A DNA stretch of 64,000 nucleotides from Cytobacillus purgationiresistens (GCF_030813235.1 NZ_JAUSUB010000008.1:1-64000), one strand, 5' to 3'; counted from the stretch's first letter, positions 54,067 to 63,473 are shown. Numbers and translations are program-made. The notes: generated from the letters alone by a model not told the origin.

Positions 54067-54577
54067 AAACCTATAATTCCTTTCCAGCGTTTCCCTTCTC
54101 TTTTGATTATTTATGGTTTTAAGGGTTGAACCCTCTTTATGCTTATTTGAAATTAGAAGAGGTACCTGAAAACTTTAAATTAAGTAGCACTTCATCATTT
54201 TTTTCATATTAATATGAAAGTTGGGTCTTTTCCTTAGTTAAGTTATGTTCAATTTTAATAAATTGTTCAATAATTAAAGTGATTTTTAGTTTTGATTGTT
54301 CATCATTCATCAAACTAAAATTTATCCATTTTCCACTATTCAAGAATAAGATATCTATTAGAATGTTGGGTGTTCAGTATCAATAAAGATGAATAATTTT
54401 AAATCTCACAAACAAAAATAATTCCATTCAAATAAATCGATAAGGAGTTGTTATTGTTGTTAAAAATTTCTAACCTAAACTCATACTAATAAAAATCAGT
54501 AACAATCAAGTTGTTTAAAACCTATATTTTTTTGAGGTTTCTTAGAAACATTGCATTTGTTTTAATTTGTATATCAA
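54067..54577. other. AT-rich stretch, no gene seen
   Basis: At about 54453 aaggag precedes TTG and ten codons (LKISNLNSY), which resemble the start of an ABC ATPase, but a stop follows at once. Nothing else is supported. Confidence 0.4.
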
Positions 54578-54840
54578 TCACAGCATTATATATATTTCAA
54601 TCAGGTTCCCCTCAGGGTCTCGAAAATGTGCAACACGTTCTCCCCATTCCTTTCGATCATGCGGTTTATTAACAAATTTAATTCCATTTTCTAAGAACCG
54701 ATTATCATTCTTATCGACATCTCCTACTTCAAATTGAAGCAAGAATCTTGATTGGGATTCACCTTCTAGACAATCCACATAGTTTACAATCAATTTTATA
54801 AAACGAACTATCTCCTCATTTCCATCTAATTTATCAAAGG
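54578..54840 (-). pseudogene. VOC/glyoxalase-family protein, C-terminal remnant
   Basis: Reads FDKLDGNEEIVRFIKL..., RFLLQFEVGDVDKNDNRF, then HDRKEWGERVAHFRDPEGNL and IEIYIML. This is the second half of a vicinal-oxygen-chelate protein; the first metal-binding module is absent. Confidence 0.6.
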
Positions 54841-54864
54841 TCTTTTATTTAAAAAATACATAAA

Positions 54865-54894
54865 AAAAAGCCAATCTCAAACGAAGATTGGCTT
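54865..54894 (-). terminator. Terminator of the CaiC-like/MFS operon
   Basis: aagccaatct pairs with agattggctt; the minus strand ends in TTTTTTTT. Confidence 0.85.
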
Positions 54895-54910
54895 GTATCA
54901 ATAAATGAAG

Positions 54911-56446
54911 CTATTTAATCTGCTGGCTATATCGCTCGCGAAGGACATTCTTTTTCACTTTTCCAATTGAAGTCCTTGGGAATTCTTCTATCATCTGAAA
55001 CGCTTGAGGTATTTTAAAATATGAAAGATTCTTTTCACAAAATGATTGTAATTCTTCCAATGAAATAGTTTCATGAGCTGTTTGAATGAATGCAATGATG
55101 GATTCATCACGCAGTTTATCCGGGACACCAATCACTGCACAATCGCTTATTCCAGGAAAGCCTGAGATGACATTTTCCACTTCAATGGAGGATACGTTTT
55201 CACCTGCACGCTTGATTACGTCTTTATCTCGATCAACGAACCAAATGTATCCCTCATGATTGGCATAGCCTTGATCTCCTGTATATAACCAGCCAGTTCT
55301 AATTGTTTGTCTGGTTGCTTCCTCATTTTTGTAATAGCCCTTCATTAAAGATGGTCCTTTTATGATCATTTGTCCGGCAGTAAATGGAGGCACCTCGTTG
55401 CCATTTTCATCGACCATTTTTACCTCATGCCCTAAAGCAGGTTTTCCAATCGCTGATATTCCAGTATTCGGGTCATAAGGCATATTTTCATACAAAGGTG
55501 TCACGATGTTTGTAGTGATCGACTCAGTCATTCCATACCATTGAAACAACCTAATTCCAAATCGACTTTGGAAATTTTCGATATCCTGTTTATTAACAAA
55601 TAATCCGTATCCAATTTGCCTTATCGCATGTACCCTTTCGTAAGGGTGTACAGGCAATTCTAGTAAAATCTTAATAATCGTTGCCACAAAGCTGGATACG
55701 GTTGGTTTATATTTCTCCACATCTTCCCAAAAGGTTGACACGCTAAATTTCTCAAGCAATACTATTGTTCCGCCAACAACCAGCATGGCCATAGATGTAT
55801 AGTATTGTGCATTGGCGTGGAATAAGGGCAGCAGGATTAAATACCGGTCATAGGATGATAATCCTTGATAAAGGACAGATGAATGGCCAGCAAAAAGGTA
55901 GTTTTCATGCGTAATCATTACGCCCTTTGGCATGGAAGTTGTGCCCGATGTATACATAATAGTACAAACATCATCACCACTTACACTAACCATTTCAACA
56001 AAATCTTTTTTACAGGCTTTTACTTCTTTTCTCCAAGCACCTGATATGGAGTGGCACGTCTTTAGCTGAAGCTCGTCAGAAACTTGCTGCAAATCATTGC
56101 TCTTAAAATCTTCATCATAAAGAATGGCCTTGCTATCTGAATGCGATAAAAAGTATTCCAATTCTCTTGCAGTTGAAGCTGTGTTTATAGGAAGAATAAT
56201 GGCCCCTATAGCAGCGCAGCCGAACCATAAATCATAGAAATGAGGAGAATTCTTGGACATAACTGCAACGGTATCTCCCTTTTTTATTCCTTTGTTTATT
56301 AACCAATGTGCCACTTGATTGCTTCTTTCCAACATAGATGCATAGGATATTGATTCATCCCTAAAGTATAGAAACGGTTTATCCCGATAGACTTCTGCCT
56401 GTTTCACCAAATAAGTATAGATTGTGTGATTTCCATGTGTTAACAT
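54911..56446 (-). CDS. Acyl-CoA ligase (CaiC-like)
   Basis: 511 residues of the ANL family: YTSGTTSMPKGVMITHENY (A3), WYGMTESITTNIV (A5), YTGDQGYANHEGYIWFVDRDKDVIKRAGENVSSIEVE (A7-A8), PRTSIGKVKKNVL (A10 Lys). It resembles crotonobetaine/carnitine-CoA ligases but the acid cannot be read. It follows an organic-acid MFS gene; together they form an uptake-and-activation operon under the divergent TetR protein. Confidence 0.88.
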   Translation of the reverse strand: MLTHGNHTIYTYLVKQAEVYRDKPFLYFRDESISYASMLERSNQVAHWLINKGIKKGDTVAVMSKNSPHFYDLWFGCAAIGAIILPINTASTARELEYFLSHSDSKAILYDEDFKSNDLQQVSDELQLKTCHSISGAWRKEVKACKKDFVEMVSVSGDDVCTIMYTSGTTSMPKGVMITHENYLFAGHSSVLYQGLSSYDRYLILLPLFHANAQYYTSMAMLVVGGTIVLLEKFSVSTFWEDVEKYKPTVSSFVATIIKILLELPVHPYERVHAIRQIGYGLFVNKQDIENFQSRFGIRLFQWYGMTESITTNIVTPLYENMPYDPNTGISAIGKPALGHEVKMVDENGNEVPPFTAGQMIIKGPSLMKGYYKNEEATRQTIRTGWLYTGDQGYANHEGYIWFVDRDKDVIKRAGENVSSIEVENVISGFPGISDCAVIGVPDKLRDESIIAFIQTAHETISLEELQSFCEKNLSYFKIPQAFQMIEEFPRTSIGKVKKNVLRERYSQQIK

Positions 56447-56481
56447 AAGGATCCTCCTTTTCTAAAAATGAGAGAAATACG

Positions 56482-57789
56482 TTACAAGCTAGCTTTGTGC
56501 GACGGGTCTTTATCAATGGTATTATTTGCCTTTCTCTGCTTTAAGGCAATATGTGCAATCATACCGATCAATAATAATCCTGCAAGAATGAACATTCCTT
56601 CTGAAACAGCAACTAAACCTAAGATCATCGGCCCCACGAAACCGCCTAGCGCAGCAAAAGAGTTAACAAGAGCAATACCGACTGGTGCCGTTGATTCTGT
56701 AAAGAAGAAGGTCATATAGGCAAAGAAACAGCCGATAAAGCCATAAAGCCCTAAAGAAGTAATTGTCAGCAACAGGACCATCATAAATAAACTATCTGCC
56801 AATGCACAGCCGATAAAACCAAGAATAGAGATGATAAAGCAAACCATTAAATGGGCTTTATATGCATTTGTCCGATCAGCGTTCCAGCCAACAAATAAGA
56901 TCGCTGGAATGCCTACAAGTGACGGAATCATCGCCATCCAGCCGATTTCCAAGTTCGTTGTGGTTGATTCTGTAAAGGACTTAATGATTGTCGGCATCCA
57001 AAAAGATAGCCCATATACCCCTGTATAGGCGGAAAAGTAGAGAAGAGATAACTGCCACACTTTGACATCCTTTAACATTTCAGGCAATGTTGCTTTGTTT
57101 ACCTTTGCACTTGCTGCTCTTTCTCGTGCTATCTCGCTTTCAAGCCACGTGCTTTCCTCCTTTGTCAGCCATTTTGCCTGAGAAGGTTTGTTAGTAAGCC
57201 ATACTAGAACGGCAGCACCTAAAAACAGTGCAGGGATGCCTTCCAGAATGAACATCCATCTCCATCCTTCAAGATTGAACCATGCAATATTGTCTATAAT
57301 CCAAGTTGATAATGGGGCACCAACCAGGCCGCCGATCGGAAGTGCGAGCAGCAGTACAGCCGTTGCTTTGCCTCTCTCAGTTGACCTGAACCAATAAGTT
57401 AAATAGAGAATAATCCCAGGAAAAAACCCGGCTTCTGCTACGCCTAACAAAAAGCGTAAAATATATAAATGTGTGGCTGTTTGCACAAACCCTGTAAGGA
57501 TAACCACAATCCCCCATGAAATCATGATCCTGGCAATCCAAATTCGAGCCCCTACCTTGTGCATTATGATATTGCTGGGAACCTCAAAAAAGAAATAGCC
57601 AATAAAGAAAATACCTGATAACAGACCGAAAACTTCAGCAGATAACGCTAAATCTGCATTCATTTCTAGAGCAGCATATCCCATATTCACTCTGTCTAAA
57701 TATGCAATAATGTAAAGAATCAAAATAAATGGCAATATCCTTTTCATTGTTTTACTGATCGTGCTCTTAGCGATTGCTTGATCCGACAT
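56482..57789 (-). CDS. MFS transporter, anion:cation symporter family
   Basis: About 435 residues with 12 helices. RVNMGYAALEMNADL, FFIGYFFFEVPSNIIMHKVGARIWIARIMISWG and RFLLGVAEAGFFPGIILYLTYWF are the classic ACS-family segments (phthalate, hexuronate, 4-hydroxyphenylacetate carriers). It imports an organic anion with protons. ATG at 57789 follows AAGGAGG. First gene of the operon with the ligase; a cre-like site is at 57813. Confidence 0.9.
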   Translation of the reverse strand: MSDQAIAKSTISKTMKRILPFILILYIIAYLDRVNMGYAALEMNADLALSAEVFGLLSGIFFIGYFFFEVPSNIIMHKVGARIWIARIMISWGIVVILTGFVQTATHLYILRFLLGVAEAGFFPGIILYLTYWFRSTERGKATAVLLLALPIGGLVGAPLSTWIIDNIAWFNLEGWRWMFILEGIPALFLGAAVLVWLTNKPSQAKWLTKEESTWLESEIARERAASAKVNKATLPEMLKDVKVWQLSLLYFSAYTGVYGLSFWMPTIIKSFTESTTTNLEIGWMAMIPSLVGIPAILFVGWNADRTNAYKAHLMVCFIISILGFIGCALADSLFMMVLLLTITSLGLYGFIGCFFAYMTFFFTESTAPVGIALVNSFAALGGFVGPMILGLVAVSEGMFILAGLLLIGMIAHIALKQRKANNTIDKDPSHKASL

Positions 57790-57812
57790 CCCAATTCCTC
57801 CTTGGTTTTTAG

Positions 57813-57826
57813 ATAAAAGCGCTTTC
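57813..57826. promoter_or_regulatory. cre-like site ahead of the MFS/ligase operon
   Basis: Minus strand TGAAAGCGCTTTTA, 12 or 13 of 14 matches to the cre consensus, 24 bases before the MFS ATG. CcpA would repress this operon during growth on sugars. Confidence 0.65.
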
Positions 57827-57877
57827 ATTCCCTTGAAAAAATTTGACTTTTTCTACCAAACTTTGAGAAGATTACAT

Positions 57878-57915
57878 AGACTCTAGTCTATTAATAATTT
57901 CTCAGACTGTAGTCT
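57878..57915. promoter_or_regulatory. Two TetR operators in the divergent intergenic region
   Basis: AGACTCTAGTCT at 57878-57889 and AGACTGTAGTCT at 57904-57915, both AGACT-N2-AGTCT, centres 26 bp apart. They lie between the TetR gene and the MFS/ligase operon. Confidence 0.75.
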
Positions 57916-57959
57916 GTTTGTCAATATAATTTTAATTTTCTGATAAGAAGGTGTAATGG

Positions 57960-58553
57960 ATGAATATCCGGCAAAAAAAAGCGCTTCAAACAAAGAATAA
58001 AATTCTGACAGCAGCCCTGTCTTTATTTAATGAAAAAGGCTTTAGCAATGTAACAGTTGATGAAATTATCGAAAAAACCAATTCTTCCAAAGGAGCATTC
58101 TATAACCACTTTAAAAGCAAGCATGATATCTTTTTTGAAAAATTCAAAGAGATTGATCACTTTTATTTAGATGAACTGCTCCCACAATTAGAAAAAGATG
58201 CCCCTGCAAATGTAAAGCTTAAAACATTTTTCAAAATAGAAATGGAATTTATTGAGTCAGAATTTGGCTGGGATGTCACGCGTTCCATTTATGAAGCTGA
58301 ATTAAATGTTGAAAGAGAATCATTCTTCCTTATTCCTGACAGACCTTTATATCAAATCCTGAAAAACCTATGTGAAGAGGGGCAAGAAGCAGGACTTTTT
58401 AGAACCGATATCACTTCCGAACAAATGGTAACGATTTTAGCCCGTATGATTCGTGGAATTCTTTATGATTGGAGCATAAGTAAAGGACAGTATTCCTTAT
58501 CATCAGAACAAGATTTATTATTTGATGTAGCTATACGAGGATTAACCAAATAA
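57960..58553 (+). CDS. TetR-family regulator
   Basis: 197 residues: ILTAALSLFNEKGFSNVTVDEIIEKTNSSKGAFYNHFKSKHDIF is the TetR HTH; the helical ligand domain follows. The start ATG has AAGAAGGTG upstream. It is divergent to the organic-acid transporter and ligase and probably binds the two palindromes in between; an acyl-CoA or the free acid would be the natural inducer. Confidence 0.92.
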   Translation: MNIRQKKALQTKNKILTAALSLFNEKGFSNVTVDEIIEKTNSSKGAFYNHFKSKHDIFFEKFKEIDHFYLDELLPQLEKDAPANVKLKTFFKIEMEFIESEFGWDVTRSIYEAELNVERESFFLIPDRPLYQILKNLCEEGQEAGLFRTDITSEQMVTILARMIRGILYDWSISKGQYSLSSEQDLLFDVAIRGLTK

Positions 58554-58697
58554 TAGGCAGCCTATCCAAGATTAAGCATTTTAAATCTTTAGAAAAATTA
58601 GTTCCTTTTCATCATAAAGATGGTATTATATATATTAAAAAAACCGAGACATATTTCTGTGCATTGTAAAACTTTTTAATTTAAGGGGATCATCTCG

Positions 58698-58919
58698 ATG
58701 GAAGATCAGAGTATATCTGAAAAAATTTTTTTATACTTTATGGGATCTATGATCATCTTTGTTGCAGTAATCGGTATTAGCGTTCTTTTAAAAAGGAGTT
58801 ATGTCGGGCATACCCTCTCAGGAACAGAGCTCTGGATTATTTTATTGGTTTCTTTTGGCGTCACTGTTTTATGTGATATGGAATTGGAATTAGAAAGACA
58901 AAAGGACTCCTTTGAATAA
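58698..58919 (+). CDS. Small two-helix membrane protein
   Basis: 73 residues: two hydrophobic helices (about 10-32, FLYFMGSMIIFVAVIGISVLL; and about 44-60, ELWIILLVSFGVTVLC), acidic C-terminus. Strong ribosome site aaggggatc. Unknown function; its own terminator follows. Confidence 0.7.
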   Translation: MEDQSISEKIFLYFMGSMIIFVAVIGISVLLKRSYVGHTLSGTELWIILLVSFGVTVLCDMELELERQKDSFE

Positions 58920-58927
58920 AAAAGAGC

Positions 58928-58966
58928 AGTAAAAAATGCTGAGTGAATCTCAGCATTTTTTCTTTA
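58928..58966. terminator. Bidirectional terminator
   Basis: aaaatgctgag pairs with ctcagcattttt; serves the small membrane gene and the phosphatase gene. Confidence 0.85.
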
Positions 58967-59749
58967 TTCTAATATTTCATCTTGTATAAGGGTCCTAATT
59001 TCTTCTGTAATATCAAATTCTTTTTCGAGATACGTTTCAAAATTTCCATAGGTATGGATAATCGCGTTCATTGCAGCGTGCAAATACTCCTCCTGCAAAA
59101 GAAAGGCTTGCTGAAATGCAGCAGACTGCACCTCGTTAAAAAACATAGCTGTCCTTTTAAAAATCCGATTATGGTAGGCTTCTAACGCTTCATTCGAAAA
59201 TAAATAATCTTCCATTACTGTTTGAAAAGGCACACCCAAAGTTAACAATATCAACATGGAACCAACACCCGTACGATCACGGCCACCCGTGCAATGATGG
59301 ACTAGAGGCAGATTTTCCTTAGGATTTCTTATCAGCTCCATTAACCTTGCATAGGATGGATTTTTGATAGGCATTTCTGCATATATTCTCAGGAATCTTT
59401 CTCTTGTAAACTTTTTATAATAATCCTCATTATACCCTTTTTCCTTGAACATATTTGTTGTAATATTGTCTTCCTTCATAACAGAAATTCTTTCATTGAT
59501 CTCAAGTCCAATATTCGGGTCAGGCTGCCTTTCCGCTTCAGCCTGTGTGCGATAATCAAAGATTCGTTTGATTTCCAACCTGGCAAGGGTATGTCTATCT
59601 TCATCTGTTAGACTGGTTAGCGCAGCTGCACGATAGAGTTGACCGATTTTTATTCTCCTTCCGTCAGCTGTAAGTAGTCCGCCCATATCACGAAAGTTAA
59701 CCGCGCCGATTAATGGTATGACCTTTCCTATATCCAATCCTTCTGTCAT
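58964..59749 (-). CDS. Tyrosine-protein phosphatase, Y_phosphatase3/LipA type
   Basis: 261 residues. The P-loop VHHCTGGRDRTGVGS has the Cys and Arg of CX5R, and the N-terminus VNFRDMGGLLTADGRRIKIGQLYR is the family entry. These enzymes dephosphorylate phosphotyrosine or phosphoinositides. Ribosome site GGAGTGA. Neighbouring genes are acyl-CoA enzymes; a link is not evident. Confidence 0.87.
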   Translation of the reverse strand: MTEGLDIGKVIPLIGAVNFRDMGGLLTADGRRIKIGQLYRAAALTSLTDEDRHTLARLEIKRIFDYRTQAEAERQPDPNIGLEINERISVMKEDNITTNMFKEKGYNEDYYKKFTRERFLRIYAEMPIKNPSYARLMELIRNPKENLPLVHHCTGGRDRTGVGSMLILLTLGVPFQTVMEDYLFSNEALEAYHNRIFKRTAMFFNEVQSAAFQQAFLLQEEYLHAAMNAIIHTYGNFETYLEKEFDITEEIRTLIQDEILE

Positions 59750-59813
59750 TTTAATTCACTCCAATACAGCCTATTTATTCTAATTCAATCTAAAAGCTGC
59801 AGTCTTAATGGAT

Positions 59814-60224
59814 TCATGAGGTCTTGTCAGCTGGGGAGAACTGTTGGGCAATCTCTTCTATTACAGGAACACCCTTTCTTGTTTCTAGATTGAACATGAC
59901 AAATGTTTTTTTGCAATCTGTTAAATGTTCTTGGTTTTCATTATAGATATCTTGTTTTAATACAAAGCTTTTATTCCCTACATATGTAAGATTCGTCATG
60001 ATCCTTAACTTATCTCCTAATCTAGCTTCATGTATATAGGATACATCAAATTTAATCAGTACTGTCCCAAGGTTTCTTTTGTCCAAGCCTTCTTTACCTA
60101 CCCCAGACTTGGCATACCATTCAATCACACCTTTTTCTAAATACGTTAGATACTTCATATAATTCATATGTCCAAGATGATCAATGTCTTCTTGTTGCAC
60201 GATTATTTCCGTTATAATCTCCAT
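59814..60224 (-). CDS. Acyl-CoA thioesterase (4HBT fold)
   Basis: 136 residues: hot-dog protein with DIDHLGHMNYMKYLTYLEKGVIEWY (the D-x-x-G-H-x-N motif with catalytic Asp) and KFDVSYIHEARLGD. Releases free acid from acyl-CoA, protecting the CoA pool. Lies between the phosphatase and the enoyl-CoA hydratase on the same strand. Confidence 0.85.
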   Translation of the reverse strand: MEIITEIIVQQEDIDHLGHMNYMKYLTYLEKGVIEWYAKSGVGKEGLDKRNLGTVLIKFDVSYIHEARLGDKLRIMTNLTYVGNKSFVLKQDIYNENQEHLTDCKKTFVMFNLETRKGVPVIEEIAQQFSPADKTS

Positions 60225-60295
60225 ATCTTACCCCTCTCCTATTCTTTTCAAATTAATAGGGCAAGAACCCCCACATTCCTTTACCCATGCCTTAC

Positions 60296-61135
60296 TTATT
60301 CCCACCATGGATAAAAATCAGGTAAGTCCTTACTTGGCTTCATTGTAAAATCCGGTTTTCTTTTTTCTAAGAAGGAATGAACTCCTTCCCGAGCATCTGC
60401 TTGCTGCCCAGCCCATTGAATCATCTTTGATTCTATTAAATGTGACTCCTTTGGGTGGTCAGCACCGAGCATTTTCCATAATAGCTGCCTTGACAGGGTT
60501 ACTGAGGTAGCAGAAGTGTTATCCGCAATATCTTTCGCAAGCGCCTCTGCAGTTGCGAGTAATTCTTCAGGAGGTACAACTTGACTTACTAACCCTAAAT
60601 TCAATGCTTCCTCCGCAGGAATTATCTTTCCAGTAAACACCAATTCGGTTGCACGGCTAATGCCAACAACTCTGGGTAAAAACCAGCCGCTGCAAGCTTC
60701 CGGAGTGATACCTCTTTTGGAAAATACAAAGCCCATTTTTGCCTTTGATGAGGCAATTCTAATATCCATGGGAAGTGTCATGGTCGCTCCAACACCCACC
60801 GCCGCCCCATTAATCGCAGCAATAATCGGTTTTTTAAGGTCGAATATTCGCAGACTTAGTATTCCACCTCCATCGCGATACTCACCGACTGGTGTCTCTT
60901 TATTCTCAAATGTTTCTCCACCGCGTCCTAAGTCCGCCCCTGCACAAAATGCCTTCCCATCCCCAGTCATTATAATCACCCGGATTTGATCATTCTCATC
61001 CGCTTCATCAAACACTTGCAGTAATTCTGATAGCATCTGACGATTAAACGCATTCATATTTTCCCTGCTTAAAGTGATCATCAAAATATGATCTTTTATT
61101 TCCGTTTTTATCGTTTCATATTGAACTTTTTGCAT
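60296..61135 (-). CDS. Enoyl-CoA hydratase/isomerase family protein
   Basis: About 279 residues of the crotonase fold. CAGADLGRGGETF and AAINGAAVGVGATMTLPMDIRIASSKAKMGFVFSKRGITPEACSGWFLPRVVG hold the oxyanion hole and the Glu (GITPEACS). It adds water to, or shifts, the double bond of enoyl-CoA. The ATG at 61135 has GGAGTGG 6 bases upstream. It follows the acyl-CoA synthetase; a shared transcript is likely. Confidence 0.9.
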   Translation of the reverse strand: MQKVQYETIKTEIKDHILMITLSRENMNAFNRQMLSELLQVFDEADENDQIRVIIMTGDGKAFCAGADLGRGGETFENKETPVGEYRDGGGILSLRIFDLKKPIIAAINGAAVGVGATMTLPMDIRIASSKAKMGFVFSKRGITPEACSGWFLPRVVGISRATELVFTGKIIPAEEALNLGLVSQVVPPEELLATAEALAKDIADNTSATSVTLSRQLLWKMLGADHPKESHLIESKMIQWAGQQADAREGVHSFLEKRKPDFTMKPSKDLPDFYPWWE

Positions 61136-61336
61136 CAAAACCACTCCAGTCAGTCTATATTTTTTATTAATATGAATATTTAGATTATTTAACCTATATC
61201 CTGTTCCTCTTACTAAACTACTTTCAATACCAACTCCAAATAAACCTCCCTTCCTTTCATCTTTTCTCGGATAAACTAAAATGCTGCTTTCCCGATCATT
61301 CTTTTTACCAACTGCTATTCATTAACTTTAGACTCT

Positions 61337-62836
61337 TTACTGAAATGAACGATTTTTCAAAGGTGCTTTTAATATTTTTCCGGTTGCATTCTTCGGTAAA
61401 GAATCTAGTAAATAAACTTTTCTTGGTACTTTATAATGGGCAAGATGCTGCTTGCAAAAAGCAATAATTTCCTCAGTAGAAGTATCTATTTTTGTCACCA
61501 CATAGGCTGCTATTTCCTCACCAAAGACCGGATCAGATTCACCCAATACAGCACATTCAATTATATTGGGATGATTGTAAAGCGTCTCCTCTATTTCTCG
61601 TGGATACACATTATAACCGCCGCGGATAATCATATCTTTTTTTCGATCAACAATATAAAGATACCCTTGCTCATCACGTTTGGCTAGATCACCTGTAAAT
61701 ACCCAGCCGCCTCTGATTGTTTCACTCGTCTCCTGTTCTTTTTTGTAATAGCCACTCATCGCATTTGGCCCACGGAAGATGATTTCGCCCACTTCTCCTG
61801 CAGGCACTTCCCGCCCATTTGGATCGATCACCTGCAGTTCAATACCTGGCAAAGGCAGTCCGACAGATCCATATTTCCGATCCACTCCAGGTGGAAAGCA
61901 GCTGATCATCACTGTACTTTCAGTCTGGCCGTAGCCCTCTTTTAATTGAACACCCATCGCTTCATTCACCTTTTCGAGAGTATCTAAAGGCAGGTTTGCC
62001 CCACCACACCCTGCAATCCGTAAATCAGTAAAATCAAGCTCCTTAATTGATGGGTTACTTAGAAACAATGTATACATTGTCGGTACACCAAGAAAAATCG
62101 TGATTTTTTTTTGCGCTATCTTATTCAGAATTTCGTCGGCAACAAATCGTTCCTCTAAATAAACTTTACTGCCTTTATATACAGCCTGCCATATTCCTTG
62201 CAGCTTGGCATAGGCATGAAAGATTGGCAAAACGACGAGAATGCGGTCATCCTTTGTCACCTCACTCATTTCAGCACAAGTATGTGACATCCAATCAAGA
62301 TTACTATGTGTAATAATCGCACCCTTTGGTTTACCTGTTGTTCCCGAAGTATAAATAATTTGCGCTGGATCCTCTTTCCCTTTGTCTTCAAGAAAAAAGT
62401 CTTGTATCATTCCATTAACGTCCTCCCATGAAACACAGTTCTTCTCCTTCCTTAAAGAAAAGACCGTTTTCACGGTGGATACAGGCGGCAGTGCCTTTAA
62501 TACTGCTTCTATAGCAATCTCATCTGCAATAACCGCTTCTGCTTCTGAATCATTAAGAATATAGGTGATTTCTGATTCCTTAAACGCTGGATTAATTGGT
62601 ATTACTGTCGCTCCAAGAGAAAGTAATGAAAAATAGGCGATGACATATTCAGGCTTATTCCCCATCATTAGCCCAACATGTGACCTATCCTTAATGCCAT
62701 ATTCCCTAAAGCCCACTGCTTTTCTTTTTACTTGATCGGCAATTGCCTCATACGAAAAAGATTGATTTCGAAAAAAAATGAATGCTTCTGATGGATAGGT
62801 CTCTGCTGAGTTGAATAACAATTGACTAATATTCAT
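61337..62836 (-). CDS. Long-chain-type acyl-CoA synthetase behind sigma-54 promoter D
   Basis: About 499 residues: YTSGTTGKPKGAIITHSN (A3), EGYGQTESTVMISC (A5), FTGDLAKRDEQGYLYIVDRKKDMIIRGGYNVYP (A7-A8), PKNATGKILKAPL (catalytic Lys). The ATG at 62836 has GAGGGGG upstream. A sigma-54 promoter and a cre-like site precede it, matching the layout at the other end of the window, so it is probably under the same activator. Confidence 0.92.
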   Translation of the reverse strand: MNISQLLFNSAETYPSEAFIFFRNQSFSYEAIADQVKRKAVGFREYGIKDRSHVGLMMGNKPEYVIAYFSLLSLGATVIPINPAFKESEITYILNDSEAEAVIADEIAIEAVLKALPPVSTVKTVFSLRKEKNCVSWEDVNGMIQDFFLEDKGKEDPAQIIYTSGTTGKPKGAIITHSNLDWMSHTCAEMSEVTKDDRILVVLPIFHAYAKLQGIWQAVYKGSKVYLEERFVADEILNKIAQKKITIFLGVPTMYTLFLSNPSIKELDFTDLRIAGCGGANLPLDTLEKVNEAMGVQLKEGYGQTESTVMISCFPPGVDRKYGSVGLPLPGIELQVIDPNGREVPAGEVGEIIFRGPNAMSGYYKKEQETSETIRGGWVFTGDLAKRDEQGYLYIVDRKKDMIIRGGYNVYPREIEETLYNHPNIIECAVLGESDPVFGEEIAAYVVTKIDTSTEEIIAFCKQHLAHYKVPRKVYLLDSLPKNATGKILKAPLKNRSFQ

Positions 62837-62886
62837 CAAATATCCCCCTCTTCTAAAATTAAAAATGATCATGCCTAGCGACCCAC

Positions 62887-62900
62887 TGAATGCGCTTGCA
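62887..62900. promoter_or_regulatory. cre-like site between promoter D and its gene
   Basis: TGAATGCGCTTGCA matches the cre consensus at 13 of 14 positions; about 60-72 bases after the predicted start of transcription. Confidence 0.65.
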
Positions 62901-62969
62901 TTTTATTTTGAATACCCCGTTTGATATCCATTCAATTGATTAACACTCAATAGAACCTTATTATATTGA

Positions 62970-62986
62970 TGCAATTTATATGCCAG
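62970..62986 (-). promoter_or_regulatory. Sigma-54 promoter D
   Basis: Minus strand CTGGCATATAAATTGCA: TGGCAT, five bases, TTGCA. About 135 bases upstream of the acyl-CoA synthetase start. Confidence 0.8.
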
Positions 62987-63040
62987 TTCCCTTTTTTCCT
63001 CAATGTCAGGAATTTATCATTATAACTGTCTGATGAAAAA

Positions 63041-63070
63041 GACATTGTCTTATTTTCGAGAGACAAGTGT
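63041..63070. promoter_or_regulatory. Candidate activator-binding sites for promoter D
   Basis: GACATTGTC at 63041-63049 (perfect dyad, same as at promoter B) and GACAAGTGT at 63062-63070, centres 21 bp apart, 55-85 bp upstream of the -24 element. Confidence 0.5.
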
Positions 63071-63167
63071 TTACTATTTGAGAATTTCATCAAAAAGGGG
63101 CGCATTATAACGGAGCTTTCTGGAGGAGAATAATAAAAACTAAAGTAATCATACATAAAGTACGTGA

Positions 63168-63473
63168 ATGGGTAATGAAAAAGGAACAACCATAGATGAA
63201 GATATGCTGTCTTCTCTTACCCTTTTTGGAAAGCTTGTCGGAAAATTTGTGGAAGAATCTGATCTGCCCAGTCAAGGTACAGGGTTATCAAAACGAGAGC
63301 TTGAAGTGATGAAACGCATTTCATGGGGAGAACGAACAAAGGATATGGCTGCGGCAATGCAAATTAGCGAGTTAACAATTAATCAATACGTCAAGTCTTC
63401 CATAAAGAAGCTGAGTGCACATAATCGGGCACATGCTGTTGGATTATTAATTAGAAGAGGGATTTTAACCTAA
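63168..63473 (+). CDS. LuxR-type HTH protein, short
   Basis: 101 residues: SKRELEVMKRISWGERTKDMAAAMQISELTINQYVKSSIKKLSAHNRAHAVGLLIRRGI is a GerE/LuxR HTH. The N-terminal 40 residues (EDMLSSLTLFGKLVGKFVEES) look like the end of a GAF or sensor domain. No ribosome site precedes the ATG and a stop lies just before it, so it may be the C-terminal relic of a longer regulator. It starts beside the candidate UAS of promoter D. Confidence 0.55.
   Translation: MGNEKGTTIDEDMLSSLTLFGKLVGKFVEESDLPSQGTGLSKRELEVMKRISWGERTKDMAAAMQISELTINQYVKSSIKKLSAHNRAHAVGLLIRRGILT

Noticed and set aside
54453-54490. Start of an ABC ATPase gene (LKISNLNSY)
   Set aside because: Only ten codons before a stop; too little to support.
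62947-63189. 80-codon minus-strand frame
   Set aside because: It covers sigma-54 promoter D and its upstream sites; Tyr/Phe-rich text without a ribosome site.
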